Shown here: one piece after another, positions 27,018-35,719 of the stretch
Numbering within the stretch: position 1 is the first letter of the stretch
How the letters are laid out: each line of letters opens with the position of its first letter
DNA from: Streptomyces fragilis
GTDB lineage: Bacteria > Actinomycetota > Actinomycetes > Streptomycetales > Streptomycetaceae
Length of the DNA: 64,000 bases
NCBI RefSeq assembly: GCF_003112515.1
Contig: NZ_BEVZ01000004.1
Coordinates: forward strand, 1 to 64,000
Reading direction: 5' to 3'
Program-made: the position numbers and the translations under genes
Notes under the pieces: model-generated
Databases searched by the model: none
What the model saw: only the letters and a program-made list of their open reading frames with translations
Told to the model about the DNA's origin: nothing

Positions 27018-28559
27018 TCACGAGCCCTGCGGCTGGCGCGCGTCGGCGGTGGACAGGCGGGGTCCGGTGGGCAGGTAGGCGGACCACGGCGCCGGTACCG
27101 GCGTCGGCTTGACGTCGGCGTAGCCGAGGAGCTTCTGCGCCTGCAGCTCGGTCTGCTGCTGCGCCTGGCGGTCCTCGTCGGAGCGGCCGATGCGGGTGTC
27201 CTCGCCGGTGCTGTCCCCGTTGGACTGCAGGACGTACCGCAGGCCGGTGTCGGTGACCAGGAAGACCGGGCCGACGTCCGTGGCGCTGCCCTTGTACTGC
27301 TGGTACACCTGCCCGGAGCCGGGGGTCACGTAGGCACTGGTGGACCCGGTGGCCAGCGGGGCGGGGAAGGCGGCGCCGGCCCAGGTCCGCAGCTCGGTCC
27401 GGCCGGAGCGGCGGTCGACGCCGGTCAGCACGTTGCAGACGGTGTCGCGTGCCTTGCCGACGCCGGACGGGTCGTTCACGGCGGACGGCGTGGCGTCGGG
27501 CCAGCTGCGGTCGTCGCCGAAGGTGCCGCTGGGCTGCAGCGCGCCGGGGCTGACCTCGAGGGCGTTGCCGGCCTGGCCGACCGGTACCAGCTGGCTGCTG
27601 GCGAGCAGCAGGGTGGCGACGAAGTCGGAGACGGGCGAGACGCGTCCCGGCAGGACGACGTAGTGCCGGTCGCGGTCGCCGTCGCGCGCCTTGAGGACCA
27701 TGCCGACCCGGTCGGCCTTCTGGTTCAGCTGACCGGGCGCGTTCGCGGGCTCGCCCGGCGTTCCCTCGATCTTCGGGAAGGCGAGCGGGTCGCCGTGGTG
27801 CAGCGTCTCCAGCCAGTCGCGGGTCACCGTCTGCGGGCGGCGGTCCGATCCGACCACGGCGCGCAGGAGGTTGGAGAGCTCGGTCTCCTCCTTCTCCAGC
27901 TCGTCGATCCGGTACGCGGTGCCGGTGGCGTCGACCACGTAACGGGCCTCGTCCGGCCCCTGCTCCTGCACGTAGAGGAGCTGGCCGCCGCCGAGCTTCT
28001 GCGGGCCCTCGATCTTTCCCCAGTCCCGCTCGGCGAGGACGAACGCGGCCTTCTGCACCGAACCGCCCTGCCCCGCGCGTTCGCAGACCGCCCAGCGCTT
28101 CTCGGCCGCCGCCTCGGCGGCGTCGGGGAGCCGGTCGGGGGCGTAGGGGATGCCGACGGTGACGCCGTGCTGGATCCGGGTGTCGAGGATCTTCTCGTCG
28201 ACCGTGATCACCGCGCCCTTGCCGTCCTTGAGCAGCAGCTTGGCGGAGGCCATGTTGAGCACCGGGTGCAGGTGCTTCTTGCCGTCCGTCTCGAGCACGA
28301 CGTAGCGGGTGGTCGACTTGTCGGCGACGATCACCTTCTCGTAGGCCGTGTCCCATCCCTTGGGCGCGGTGGGCTTGAACATGCCCCAGGCGCCGAACAC
28401 GGCCATCACGACGACGCCGGTGATGATGCCGGGCAGGATGCCGCGCAGCGGCCGCGGGGCGCTCTCCTCCGAGCCGCCTCCGGCGGAGTGGGTGAAGGAC
28501 GCGAGCATGCGGCGCTTCGCGAACGTGTAGGCGTTGAGCTGGTCTCTCCGGGATGCCAT
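27018..28559 (-). CDS. eccB: Type VII secretion protein EccB
   Basis: EccB is a core ESX subunit with one transmembrane helix and a large domain on the outer side of the membrane. The 513-residue protein opens with the family signature SRRDQLNAYTFAKRRMLAS, then a helix at about 43-61 (GILPGIITGVVVMAVFGAWG), then the long extracytoplasmic repeat domain (about 70-500) with paired cysteines (about Cys163 and Cys373). EccB lacks EccA-like motifs. It is divergent from eccE across a region with four GGTAC elements and is the first gene of an eccB-mycP pair. Confidence 0.95.
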   Translation of the reverse strand: MASRRDQLNAYTFAKRRMLASFTHSAGGGSEESAPRPLRGILPGIITGVVVMAVFGAWGMFKPTAPKGWDTAYEKVIVADKSTTRYVVLETDGKKHLHPVLNMASAKLLLKDGKGAVITVDEKILDTRIQHGVTVGIPYAPDRLPDAAEAAAEKRWAVCERAGQGGSVQKAAFVLAERDWGKIEGPQKLGGGQLLYVQEQGPDEARYVVDATGTAYRIDELEKEETELSNLLRAVVGSDRRPQTVTRDWLETLHHGDPLAFPKIEGTPGEPANAPGQLNQKADRVGMVLKARDGDRDRHYVVLPGRVSPVSDFVATLLLASSQLVPVGQAGNALEVSPGALQPSGTFGDDRSWPDATPSAVNDPSGVGKARDTVCNVLTGVDRRSGRTELRTWAGAAFPAPLATGSTSAYVTPGSGQVYQQYKGSATDVGPVFLVTDTGLRYVLQSNGDSTGEDTRIGRSDEDRQAQQQTELQAQKLLGYADVKPTPVPAPWSAYLPTGPRLSTADARQPQGS

Positions 28560-28617
28560 CGGTGCCCTGCTTCTCCCCGTGTTCCGCCGCGTTGTCGGAC
28601 GGCCCCCTACTATGCCT

Positions 28618-28686
28618 GGTACGCGAGAGGCCTGGTACCTGAGGGGCCTGGTGGAGCGGGTAGGGTACCGAAGCCTTCAAGGTACC
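28618..28686. repeat. Four GGTAC(C) elements between eccB and eccE
   Basis: GGTAC or GGTACC begins at 28618, 28634, 28664 and 28681, spaced 16, 30 and 17 bp, that is in two pairs. The first two sit in a longer direct repeat, GCCTGGTAC. They lie in the divergent region and on the minus strand abut a CATAGTAGG stretch that could be the eccB -10. Regulator binding is inferred. Confidence 0.5.
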
Positions 28687-28769
28687 TATGCGGCAACGGA
28701 TTTGCGGAACCGGCCGGTCGAATCGGTTCGGCCGGGCGCACGACGGCGAGCACGGCGGGGGTGTGGGTG

Positions 28770-30116
28770 ATGGCTTCCGGGACGCGAACGCGGTCCCGTG
28801 ACCGTTCACGGACGGCGCGGGGCTCGTCGGCGACTGCGCCCCCGGCGGCAGCGGCCGGTACGACGGCAGCGGCCCGTCCCGCGGCCGCGGCGGGCGCCGT
28901 GCAGCTCAGGTCACGTGCCGGGCGCGGCAGTGCGCAGGGTCTGCGCCGTGCGGTGCTGGTCGAACTGGCCGCGGCGGCGCTGGTGGTCGGCTGGGTGATC
29001 GGGACGGTGGCCCTGCTGGTCGCCGGGGTGGTCGCGGTCCTGCTGCTGGTGCTCGCGGTGGTCCGCCGGCGTGGCCGCTCGCTGCCCGAATGGCTCGCCA
29101 CGGCGCGGGCGTTGCGCGCCCGGCAGAAGCGTGCGGCGGCCACGGAGGTGCCGCCGGGCACCGAGCCGGGTCTGGCCCCGGCGGTGGAGTGCGAGCCGGC
29201 GCTGCGCACCTACGTGCACGGCGGGCGGGACCGCCGGCCGGTGGGCCTGGTCGGCGACGGCACCTTCCTGACCGCGGTGCTGCAGGTGGAGGCGGACGCG
29301 ACCGCCCTGCGCGCCGAGCGCAGCCGCCGGCCCCTGCCGCTGGCGCTGGTCGGGGACGCACTGGAGGTCGACGACATCCGGCTGGAGTCCGCGCAGGTCG
29401 TGCTGCACACCCAGCCCGCCCCCGCGCTGCATCTGCCGCAGCAGTCCGTGGCGGTGACCAACTACGCGCCGCTGCAGGCCAGTACGGGCGCACCTGCGGT
29501 ACGGATCACCTGGATCGCGCTGAAGCTGGACCCGGAGCTGTGTCCGGAGGCGGTGGCCGCGCGGGGCGGCGGCGCCACCGGCGCGCAGAAGTGCGTGGTG
29601 CGGGCCGCCGATCATCTGGCCAGCCGGCTGACCGGCGCGGGATTCCGGGTGAACATCCTGGACGAGGAGGAGCTGGTCGCGGCGATAGCGACCTCGGCGT
29701 GCGCCAATCCGCTGGTGACCGCGGAGGCGGGCCGCACCGAGGCGCGGGAGCGCCGTACCGAGGAGTCGACGCGCAACTGGCGTTGCGACAACCGCCGTCA
29801 CACCGCGTACTGGGTGCGCCGCTGGCCCTCGCTGGGCGGCCGCGGCACCACCCTCCCGCAGCTGCTGGCCCAGCTCACCGCGGTCCCCGCGCTGGCCACC
29901 ACGTTCAGCCTGACCCTGGCCCGCCCCGACGGTCACGGGCAGGCGGTGGCCCTGACCGGCCACCTGCGGGTGACCGGGCGCAGCGCCGACGAACTCACCG
30001 CGGCGCGACGGGCGTTGCAGGACTCAGCGCGGCGCAACGGCGTGGGACTGGCCCGGCTCGACCGGGAGCAGTTGCCCGGCGTGCTCGCCACTCTTCCCCT
30101 GGGAGGCGCCCGATGA
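28770..30116 (+). CDS. eccE: Type VII secretion protein EccE
   Basis: EccE is the peripheral membrane subunit of the ESX complex. The 448-residue product has an Ala/Arg-rich N-terminus, two adjoining transmembrane helices (about residues 61-96, LVELAAAALVVGWVIG onward), and a soluble C-terminal domain. Three in-frame starts are close together (GTG 28761, GTG 28767, ATG 28770); I chose the ATG without strong support. The stop overlaps the start of the next gene (ATGATGA), so the two are coupled. EccE is poorly conserved; the call rests on architecture and position between eccB and the ParA-like gene. Confidence 0.85.
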   Translation: MASGTRTRSRDRSRTARGSSATAPPAAAAGTTAAARPAAAAGAVQLRSRAGRGSAQGLRRAVLVELAAAALVVGWVIGTVALLVAGVVAVLLLVLAVVRRRGRSLPEWLATARALRARQKRAAATEVPPGTEPGLAPAVECEPALRTYVHGGRDRRPVGLVGDGTFLTAVLQVEADATALRAERSRRPLPLALVGDALEVDDIRLESAQVVLHTQPAPALHLPQQSVAVTNYAPLQASTGAPAVRITWIALKLDPELCPEAVAARGGGATGAQKCVVRAADHLASRLTGAGFRVNILDEEELVAAIATSACANPLVTAEAGRTEARERRTEESTRNWRCDNRRHTAYWVRRWPSLGGRGTTLPQLLAQLTAVPALATTFSLTLARPDGHGQAVALTGHLRVTGRSADELTAARRALQDSARRNGVGLARLDREQLPGVLATLPLGGAR

Positions 30117-30814
30117 TGACGCGCGGTACGGGCCTGCTGGGCCCCCGGCACGGCCGGCACAGCGTGCCCCTGGAGCAGCTGGAGACGCTGACCCTGCCGA
30201 TCGGCGACGACGGCGTGGTGATCGGCGTGGACGCCGAGGGCCAGCCCGCCGTGCTCGGTCTCAACCGGCCCACGCCGTACGACATCGTGCTGATCGGCAG
30301 CCTGTGGACGGCCCAGGTGCTGGCGCTGCGGGCCGCCGCGACGGGTGCGCGGGTGGCCGTGGAGACCGGTCGTCCGCAGGCCTGGATGCAGATGGTGCAC
30401 GCCATGGGCGGCGGGCAGAACGGCCTGTCGGTCTACGACGTGGGCCGGGTGCCTCCGCAGGGCGCCTCGGCCGGCAACCCGGTGCTGGTGGTGCGGGACT
30501 GCGGCATGCGGCCGCCGCGCGGACGGGTGGTGGCGGGTCCGTGGCAGGCCGTCCTCACGCTGCTGCCGTACCTGTCGCCGGTCGCGCCCCGGCTGATGCG
30601 GCAGGCGCGCCTGGTCGGCGTGCAGCGGCTCTCGCCGGACGAAGCGGCGGAAACGGGGCGGGCGTTGGCGCTTCCGCGTGGTGACGTGGATTCGCTGCCG
30701 ACGCTGGCCGACGGTGTCACCCTGTGGTGTGCGGACCGGGACCGCCAGTACGTGATGACGCAACCCACGGACGCCGAGGTCGGGTTGCTGGGTACTCCCC
30801 GGCGCATGGACTGA
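30113..30814 (+). CDS. ESX-associated cytoplasmic protein
   Basis: The 233-residue product has no signal peptide or membrane helix. Alternating strands (GVVIGVDAEGQPAVLGLNRP, YDIVLIGSLWTAQVLALRA) suggest an alpha/beta fold, perhaps a nucleotide-binding-like sheet without a P-loop. The start overlaps the eccE stop by four bases, a common sign that two products work together. I do not recognise the family beyond its association with Streptomyces ESX loci. Confidence 0.78.
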   Translation: MMTRGTGLLGPRHGRHSVPLEQLETLTLPIGDDGVVIGVDAEGQPAVLGLNRPTPYDIVLIGSLWTAQVLALRAAATGARVAVETGRPQAWMQMVHAMGGGQNGLSVYDVGRVPPQGASAGNPVLVVRDCGMRPPRGRVVAGPWQAVLTLLPYLSPVAPRLMRQARLVGVQRLSPDEAAETGRALALPRGDVDSLPTLADGVTLWCADRDRQYVMTQPTDAEVGLLGTPRRMD

Positions 30815-30939
30815 CGCCGCCCGGGCCGACGCCGCGCGCCTGCCCGCACCTTCCCGCTTTCCACCGGTCGACGGGCCTGCCGCTCCGGTGACCGGCGTGA
30901 TTAGGGTGGGATCCTGCGTTCGACCAACCAGGAGGAATT

Positions 30940-33900
30940 GTGAACAGCGATCGGGACGGTATCCACGGGGGTTGGACCACACCGGGCGATGACCAGTCCG
31001 ACGCGGAGTCCGCCGTCGAGACGACGGGCGAGTTCACCATCGACTACGACACGCCTGCCTGGTACCGGGAGAACGCGGGTCAGGCGGCCGACTCCGGTCC
31101 CGCCACGGGGAGTTCGCCGGACGAGGACGCTTCGGAGGGCGCCGGCCTGCCGTTCGGCGGCGGGAACGTCGAGAGCGGCGCGACCATGCGGATCTCCGCG
31201 TCAGCGCTGCGGCAGGAGATCGCGGAGCGGGCCGCGGCGGCCGTCCAGGCCGTGTCCGGTGACGGGACGGGGACCGGGGCCGGGACAGGAGCCGGGACAG
31301 GGGCCGTGTCCGGCGACGGGACGGGGATCGGGGCCGGCAGCGGAACGGAGACCGGGACTGTGTCCGGCGTCGGGACGGGGGCCGGCGTCGGAACCGAAGC
31401 CGGCAGCGAGGCGTGGGCGGGGGCCGCCGCAGAGGGCGAGACGTCGGGAGCGGGTTCCGGGTCGGCCGCGCATGGTGCGGCCGAGGGGGCTGCGGCTGCC
31501 GGCGACGGGGCGTTCGCCGTGGGCGGGCAGGACCGGGCCGGTGCCGGAGGGCTTGCCGGCGCCGCTGCGGGTGACCCGGCCGGCACCACCCCGGGCACCG
31601 GTTCCGGGGAAGCCGCCGGTCAGGGGGCCGCGGTGGCTCCGGAGGCCGCGCGTGCCGACACCGACCTGGTCGGAGCCGCGGACCTGATGTCGGCCGAGTC
31701 GCAGGCCACGGCCGCGCCCGGCCACTTCGGCACCCCGGTGGAGACGCCGGCCGTCGAGGGCGCGGGCGAGGACACGGCCACCGGTCCGTCCGGCGAGGCC
31801 GGAGCCGAAGCGGCGGCGGCAGAGGCCGGCGACGCCGAGGCGGAGCCCGCCGGGACGGCGCGGGAGACCGCGCCGGAGGCGGCGCCGACCGCCGGGCCGC
31901 AGGGTGCCACTGGTCCCGCACGGACGACAGAGGGTGACGGGGGCGACGTCGTCGCGGCCGTGCCCGGGCAGCCGCACGTACCCCAGGGATGGGCCCCGCA
32001 GGTCCCCTCGCCGGAAGTCCCGCCCCAGCAGCCTCAGCAGCAGCCGCAGCAGTCGGGCGGGCTCCCGCCGTTGCCGCCGCAGTACCAGCCCGCCGCGCCG
32101 CAGGCCGCCGGCCAGTGGCCCGTGCAGCCGCCGCAGGCACCGGTCCAGCCGCCCGCCCCGCCCCAGGCGCCGTTCCAGCCGCAGGCCCCGCAGGCGCCCG
32201 CGCCCTGGGGCGGGCAACCGCAGGGGGCACCGGCGCCGCAGGCGGCCCAGCAGCCGCAGGTTCCGCCGCAGCCGGTTCCGGGAGTGCCTGGTGCTCCGGG
32301 GGCGCCTGGGGTTCCGGGTGCTCCGGGCGTGCCTCCGCAGGCCCAGCCTCCGGCCGAGGCGCAGCCCGGGCTGGGGTACGGGTTCCCCCTCCCCCAGCAG
32401 CAGCCCGGCCAGCAGCAGCCGCAGGGGTACGGCTTCCCGCAGCAGCCCCCGGTCCAGCAGCCGGCGCAGCAGCCGGTCCAGCCGCCGCAGGGTTACGGCG
32501 TGCCCGCCTCACCGCCCGCGCCGCAGCCCCAGCCGCAGGCACAGGGGTACGGCTTCCCGCAGCCCCCGGCGCAGCAGCCGCACGCCCCGCAGCAGTCGCA
32601 GGCGCAGCCCCAGCAGCACGCGCAGCAACCGCAGCACTCCCAGCAGCCGGGTGTCCCGCAGCCTCCGGCCGGCCCCGACTCGTCTGCCGTACAGACCGGT
32701 TACGGGTTCCCGCAGGAGAGCCCGGCGCAGCCGCCCGCTCCGCCGGTCGACCCGCGCACCCCCGCCGCGGCCTGGCCGCAGCCGGTGCAGCACGACCAGC
32801 GCCAGCCGGTGAACCCCGGTGCCGCGCCGCTGGGTTACCAGGCCGCGGTGGAGCTGTCGTCCGACCGGCTGCTCAACAACAAGCGGCAGCGGGCGAAGAG
32901 CACCCGTCCGGCGGCCGCCGGCTCGCGTTTCCGCATCGGCGGCAAGAAGGAGGAGGCCGAGCGGCAGCGCAAGCTGCAGCTGATCCGCACGCCGGTGCTC
33001 TCCTGCTACCGGATCGCGGTGATCAGCCTCAAGGGCGGCGTCGGCAAGACGACCACGACCACGGCGCTGGGCGCCACGCTGGCCACCGAGCGGCAGGACA
33101 AGATCCTCGCGATCGACGCCAACCCGGACGCCGGAACCCTCGGACGCCGGGTCCGGCGGGAGACCGGGGCGACCATCCGCGACCTGGTGCAGGCGATCCC
33201 GTACCTCAACTCCTACATGGACATCCGCCGGTTCACCTCGCAGGCGCCCTCCGGTCTGGAGATCATCGCCAACGACGTGGACCCCGCGGTCTCCACGACC
33301 TTCAACGACGAGGACTACCGGCGGGCCATCGACGTCCTGGGCCGTCAGTACCCGATCATCCTCACCGACTCCGGCACGGGGCTGCTGTACAGCGCCATGC
33401 GGGGCGTCCTGGACCTGGCCGACCAGCTGATCATCATCTCCACGCCGTCGGTGGACGGTGCGAGCAGTGCCAGCACCACGCTGGACTGGCTCTCCGCGCA
33501 CGGATACGCCGAGCTGGTGCAGCGCTCGCTGACGGTGATCTCGGGGGTCCGGGAGACCGGAAAGATGATCAAGGTGGAGGACATCGTCAGCCACTTCGAG
33601 ACCCGGTGCCGGGCGGTCGTCGTGGTGCCGTTCGACGAGCACCTGGCGGCGGGCGCGGAGGTCGACCTCGACATGATGCGGCCGAAGGTGCGGGAGGCGT
33701 ACTTCAACCTGGCGGCGCTGGTGGCCGAGGACTTCGTGCGGCACCAGCAGGCGCAGGGGCTGTGGACGTCGGACGGGAACCCGCCGCCGGTGGCCGCGCC
33801 GCCGATGCCCGGGCAGTACGGGTATCCGGCCGCGCCGGGCGCCGAGGGCTACGGCCAGGTTCCGCCGCAGCAGCAGCCGCCGCAGCCCGGACCGTACGGC

Positions 33901-34098
33901 CAGGTTCCGCCGCAGCAGCAGCCGCCGCAGCCGGGACCGTACGGCCAGGTTCCGCCGCAGCAGGCACCGCAGCAGCCGGGGCAGTACGGGCAGGTCCCGC
34001 CGCCTCAGCCGCCGCAGCAGCAGCCGCCGCAGCCGCAGCCGCCCCAGGGCCACCCGGGGTACCCGCAGCAGCCGCCGGGGCCGCCGCCCGCGCAGTAG
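30940..34098 (+). CDS. SCO5717-family ParA/MinD-like ATPase
   Basis: The 1052-residue protein has a ParA/MinD-type ATPase domain at about residues 685-940, with deviant Walker A KGGVGKT at 698-704 and DANPDAG after it. Before it lie about 650 disordered residues: acidic, then a GTGTGAGTGA block, then long Pro/Gln runs. After it come three 15-residue Pro/Gln repeats. An AGGAGGAA ribosome site sits just before GTG 30940. The family is named after S. coelicolor SCO5717, annotated as growth-regulating; related ATPases occur in mycobacterial ESX loci. It may position or gate the secretion complex, which is inference. Confidence 0.9.
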   Translation: MNSDRDGIHGGWTTPGDDQSDAESAVETTGEFTIDYDTPAWYRENAGQAADSGPATGSSPDEDASEGAGLPFGGGNVESGATMRISASALRQEIAERAAAAVQAVSGDGTGTGAGTGAGTGAVSGDGTGIGAGSGTETGTVSGVGTGAGVGTEAGSEAWAGAAAEGETSGAGSGSAAHGAAEGAAAAGDGAFAVGGQDRAGAGGLAGAAAGDPAGTTPGTGSGEAAGQGAAVAPEAARADTDLVGAADLMSAESQATAAPGHFGTPVETPAVEGAGEDTATGPSGEAGAEAAAAEAGDAEAEPAGTARETAPEAAPTAGPQGATGPARTTEGDGGDVVAAVPGQPHVPQGWAPQVPSPEVPPQQPQQQPQQSGGLPPLPPQYQPAAPQAAGQWPVQPPQAPVQPPAPPQAPFQPQAPQAPAPWGGQPQGAPAPQAAQQPQVPPQPVPGVPGAPGAPGVPGAPGVPPQAQPPAEAQPGLGYGFPLPQQQPGQQQPQGYGFPQQPPVQQPAQQPVQPPQGYGVPASPPAPQPQPQAQGYGFPQPPAQQPHAPQQSQAQPQQHAQQPQHSQQPGVPQPPAGPDSSAVQTGYGFPQESPAQPPAPPVDPRTPAAAWPQPVQHDQRQPVNPGAAPLGYQAAVELSSDRLLNNKRQRAKSTRPAAAGSRFRIGGKKEEAERQRKLQLIRTPVLSCYRIAVISLKGGVGKTTTTTALGATLATERQDKILAIDANPDAGTLGRRVRRETGATIRDLVQAIPYLNSYMDIRRFTSQAPSGLEIIANDVDPAVSTTFNDEDYRRAIDVLGRQYPIILTDSGTGLLYSAMRGVLDLADQLIIISTPSVDGASSASTTLDWLSAHGYAELVQRSLTVISGVRETGKMIKVEDIVSHFETRCRAVVVVPFDEHLAAGAEVDLDMMRPKVREAYFNLAALVAEDFVRHQQAQGLWTSDGNPPPVAAPPMPGQYGYPAAPGAEGYGQVPPQQQPPQPGPYGQVPPQQQPPQPGPYGQVPPQQAPQQPGQYGQVPPPQPPQQQPPQPQPPQGHPGYPQQPPGPPPAQ
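31252..31400 (+). repeat. Gly/Thr/Ala repeat block in the ParA-like gene
   Basis: Short direct repeats around GGGACGGGG and GCCGGGACAG encode [17 protein letters not shown] and variants in the disordered N-terminal arm. Copy number is likely to vary between strains. Confidence 0.65.
33853..33987 (+). repeat. Three 45-bp tandem repeats in the ParA-like gene
   Basis: Units at 33853-33897, 33898-33942 and 33943-33987 encode [15 protein letters not shown] twice and [15 protein letters not shown] once. The first two are nearly identical in DNA, pointing to recent duplication. Confidence 0.9.
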
Positions 34099-34116
34099 TG
34101 AGGGTCCCGCGCAGGC

Positions 34117-34144
34117 CCGGTGTCCGCGGTGGTGCGGGCACCGG
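34117..34144. terminator. Bidirectional terminator between ParA-like gene and ribF
   Basis: An 11-bp stem with one G-U pair (CCGGTGTCCGC with GCGGGCACCGG) and a GGTGGT-type loop lie between two convergent genes. It marks the right edge of the ESX block. Confidence 0.75.
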
Positions 34145-34155
34145 CGCCCCGCGGG

Positions 34156-35100
34156 TCAGGCCTGGGCGATGAGGTCGCGGCAGCGCTGGACGTCGCGGGA
34201 CATGGCGTCCAGCAGGTCGTCGAGGGTGGCGAACCTGGCCTGCCCGCGGACGAAGGCGAGGAAGTCGACGGACGCGTCGAGGTCGTACAGGTCGAGCCCC
34301 ACGCGGTCGATCGCGTAGGCCTCGACCGTGCGCTCGGTGCCGTCGAACTGGGGGTTGGTGCCGACGGAGATCGCGGCCGGCATCGACTCCCCCGCCACGT
34401 TCAGCCAGCCGGCGTACACCCCGTCGGCCGGGATCGCGCTGAACGGCAGGGTGTCGATGTTCGCCGTGGGGAAGCCCATCTCGCGGCCGCGCTGAGCGCC
34501 GCGGACCACGACCCCCTCGACGCGGTGCGGGCGGCCCAGGATCTCCCGGGCGCCCTCCACGTCACCGGTGGCGACCAGGCGGCGGGTGAGGGTCGAGGAG
34601 AACGGCTCGCCGCCGCCCGCCTCGCCCCTGACCTGCAGGTCGATCACGTCGACCTCGAAGTCGTAGGTCCGCCCCTGGTCGGCCAGGAAGGCCACGTCGC
34701 CCGCGGCGCGGTGCCCGAAGCGGAAGTTGGGTCCCTCGACGACGGCGCGCGCGTGCAGCTTGTCGACCAGGACCTTCACCACGAACTCGGCGGGCGAGAG
34801 CTTGGAGAACTCCTCGGTGAACGGCAGCACCAGCACCGCGTCCACCCCGAGCTCGGCCGCCAGCTCGGCGCGCCGCGCGTGCGGGGCGAGCAGCGGCGGG
34901 TGGCTGCCGGGGCGGACCACCTCGCTGGGGTGCGGGTCGAAGGTGACGAGCACGGAGGGGACGCCGAGGGCCCGCGCGCGCTCCACGGTGTGCCGGATGA
35001 TCAGCTGATGCCCGCGGTGCACCCCGTCGTAGGAGCCGATGGTGACGACGCTGCGCCCCCAGTCCTGGGGGATGTCCTCCAAGCCACGCCAGCGCTGCAC
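34156..35100 (-). CDS. ribF: Riboflavin kinase/FAD synthetase
   Basis: RibF phosphorylates riboflavin to FMN and adenylates FMN to FAD. The 314-residue product has the N-terminal FAD synthetase domain with nucleotidyltransferase signature GSYDGVHRGHQ, GPNFRFGH, then the C-terminal kinase domain with GFPTANI and DGVYAGW. GTG 35100 is the start, with GAGGAGC upstream. It is usually adjacent to truB or rpsO; here the ESX block lies between it and rpsO, and a long plus-strand-independent ATPase gene separates it from truB. I see no FMN riboswitch in front of it. Confidence 0.97.
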   Translation of the reverse strand: MQRWRGLEDIPQDWGRSVVTIGSYDGVHRGHQLIIRHTVERARALGVPSVLVTFDPHPSEVVRPGSHPPLLAPHARRAELAAELGVDAVLVLPFTEEFSKLSPAEFVVKVLVDKLHARAVVEGPNFRFGHRAAGDVAFLADQGRTYDFEVDVIDLQVRGEAGGGEPFSSTLTRRLVATGDVEGAREILGRPHRVEGVVVRGAQRGREMGFPTANIDTLPFSAIPADGVYAGWLNVAGESMPAAISVGTNPQFDGTERTVEAYAIDRVGLDLYDLDASVDFLAFVRGQARFATLDDLLDAMSRDVQRCRDLIAQA

Positions 35101-35719
35101 TGTGACCGCTCCTCGTCGAACCCGTGTCCGTGTGTGCCTGTGATGCGACTCCAAGAGTGCCATGCCGTGGTCGGCGCACCGGCATCGGCATGGGTGATCG
35201 CCACCGTCAGGTGATCTTGGCCCGCACCCACGGCGCCCCGCTCCCGCCCCACACGGCACCTTTCGCCCGGCCCCGCAGGCGCCCTGGGTACGCCCCGCGC
35301 GGCGTCTTCGCCCGGCCCCGCAAGTGCCCCACGCCCGCCCCGCACGGCACCTCTCGCCCGGCCCTGCAGATGCCCCGGGCCGCCCCGCACGGCGTCCTTC
35401 GCCCGGCCCCGCAAGTGCCCCACGCCCGCCCCGCACGGCACCCTTTCACCGGGCCCTGCAGATGCCCCGGACACGCCCCGCACGGCAGTCCTGCACCCCA
35501 GGCCCCGCATGGCGCCCCGAGCCCGGCTCCGCATGGCTTCAAGCCCGCCCGCGTAGCCCCGCGACCACTCGCACGGCAGCCCCGCCGAAACCACCTCGGC
35601 CACCCGTGAACCGGCTCGGCGGCTGGCCGTCACGGACGCGGCCACCCGCGACCCGGCTCGGAGGCATCCCGTCGCGGACGCGGCCCCTCGTCGCGAATGC
35701 CACCGACCTCCGCGGCGCC
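35101..35719. other. Long non-coding spacer upstream of ribF
   Basis: A 619-nt region with no convincing gene. Its middle (35246-35540) is a degenerate tandem repeat array described separately. Open frames across it simply echo the 45-bp period (about 15 residues) and have no ribosome sites. The ribF promoter must be here or further upstream. Confidence 0.6.
35291..35520. repeat. 45-bp tandem repeat array upstream of ribF
   Basis: Units start with CGCCCCGCACGGC at 35291, 35336, 35381, 35427 and 35474 (45, 45, 46 and 47 bp), with weaker copies on both sides. Two unit types alternate, one with CAAGTGCCCCACGCC and one with CAGATGCCCCGG, so 35291-35380 and 35381-35473 form a duplicated pair of about 91 bp. 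The minus strand is very G-rich. Confidence 0.8.

Noticed and set aside
35101..35240. FMN riboswitch in front of ribF
   Set aside because: I could not find the conserved RFN blocks, and the ribosome site sits in unstructured sequence close to the start.
35291..35520. CRISPR array
   Set aside because: The units are contiguous 45-bp degenerate copies without alternating unique spacers, and no cas genes are present.
35207..35542. Small repeat-coded protein upstream of ribF
   Set aside because: The open frame merely follows the 45-bp period, its composition is Gly/Ala/Arg/Cys, and there is no ribosome site.
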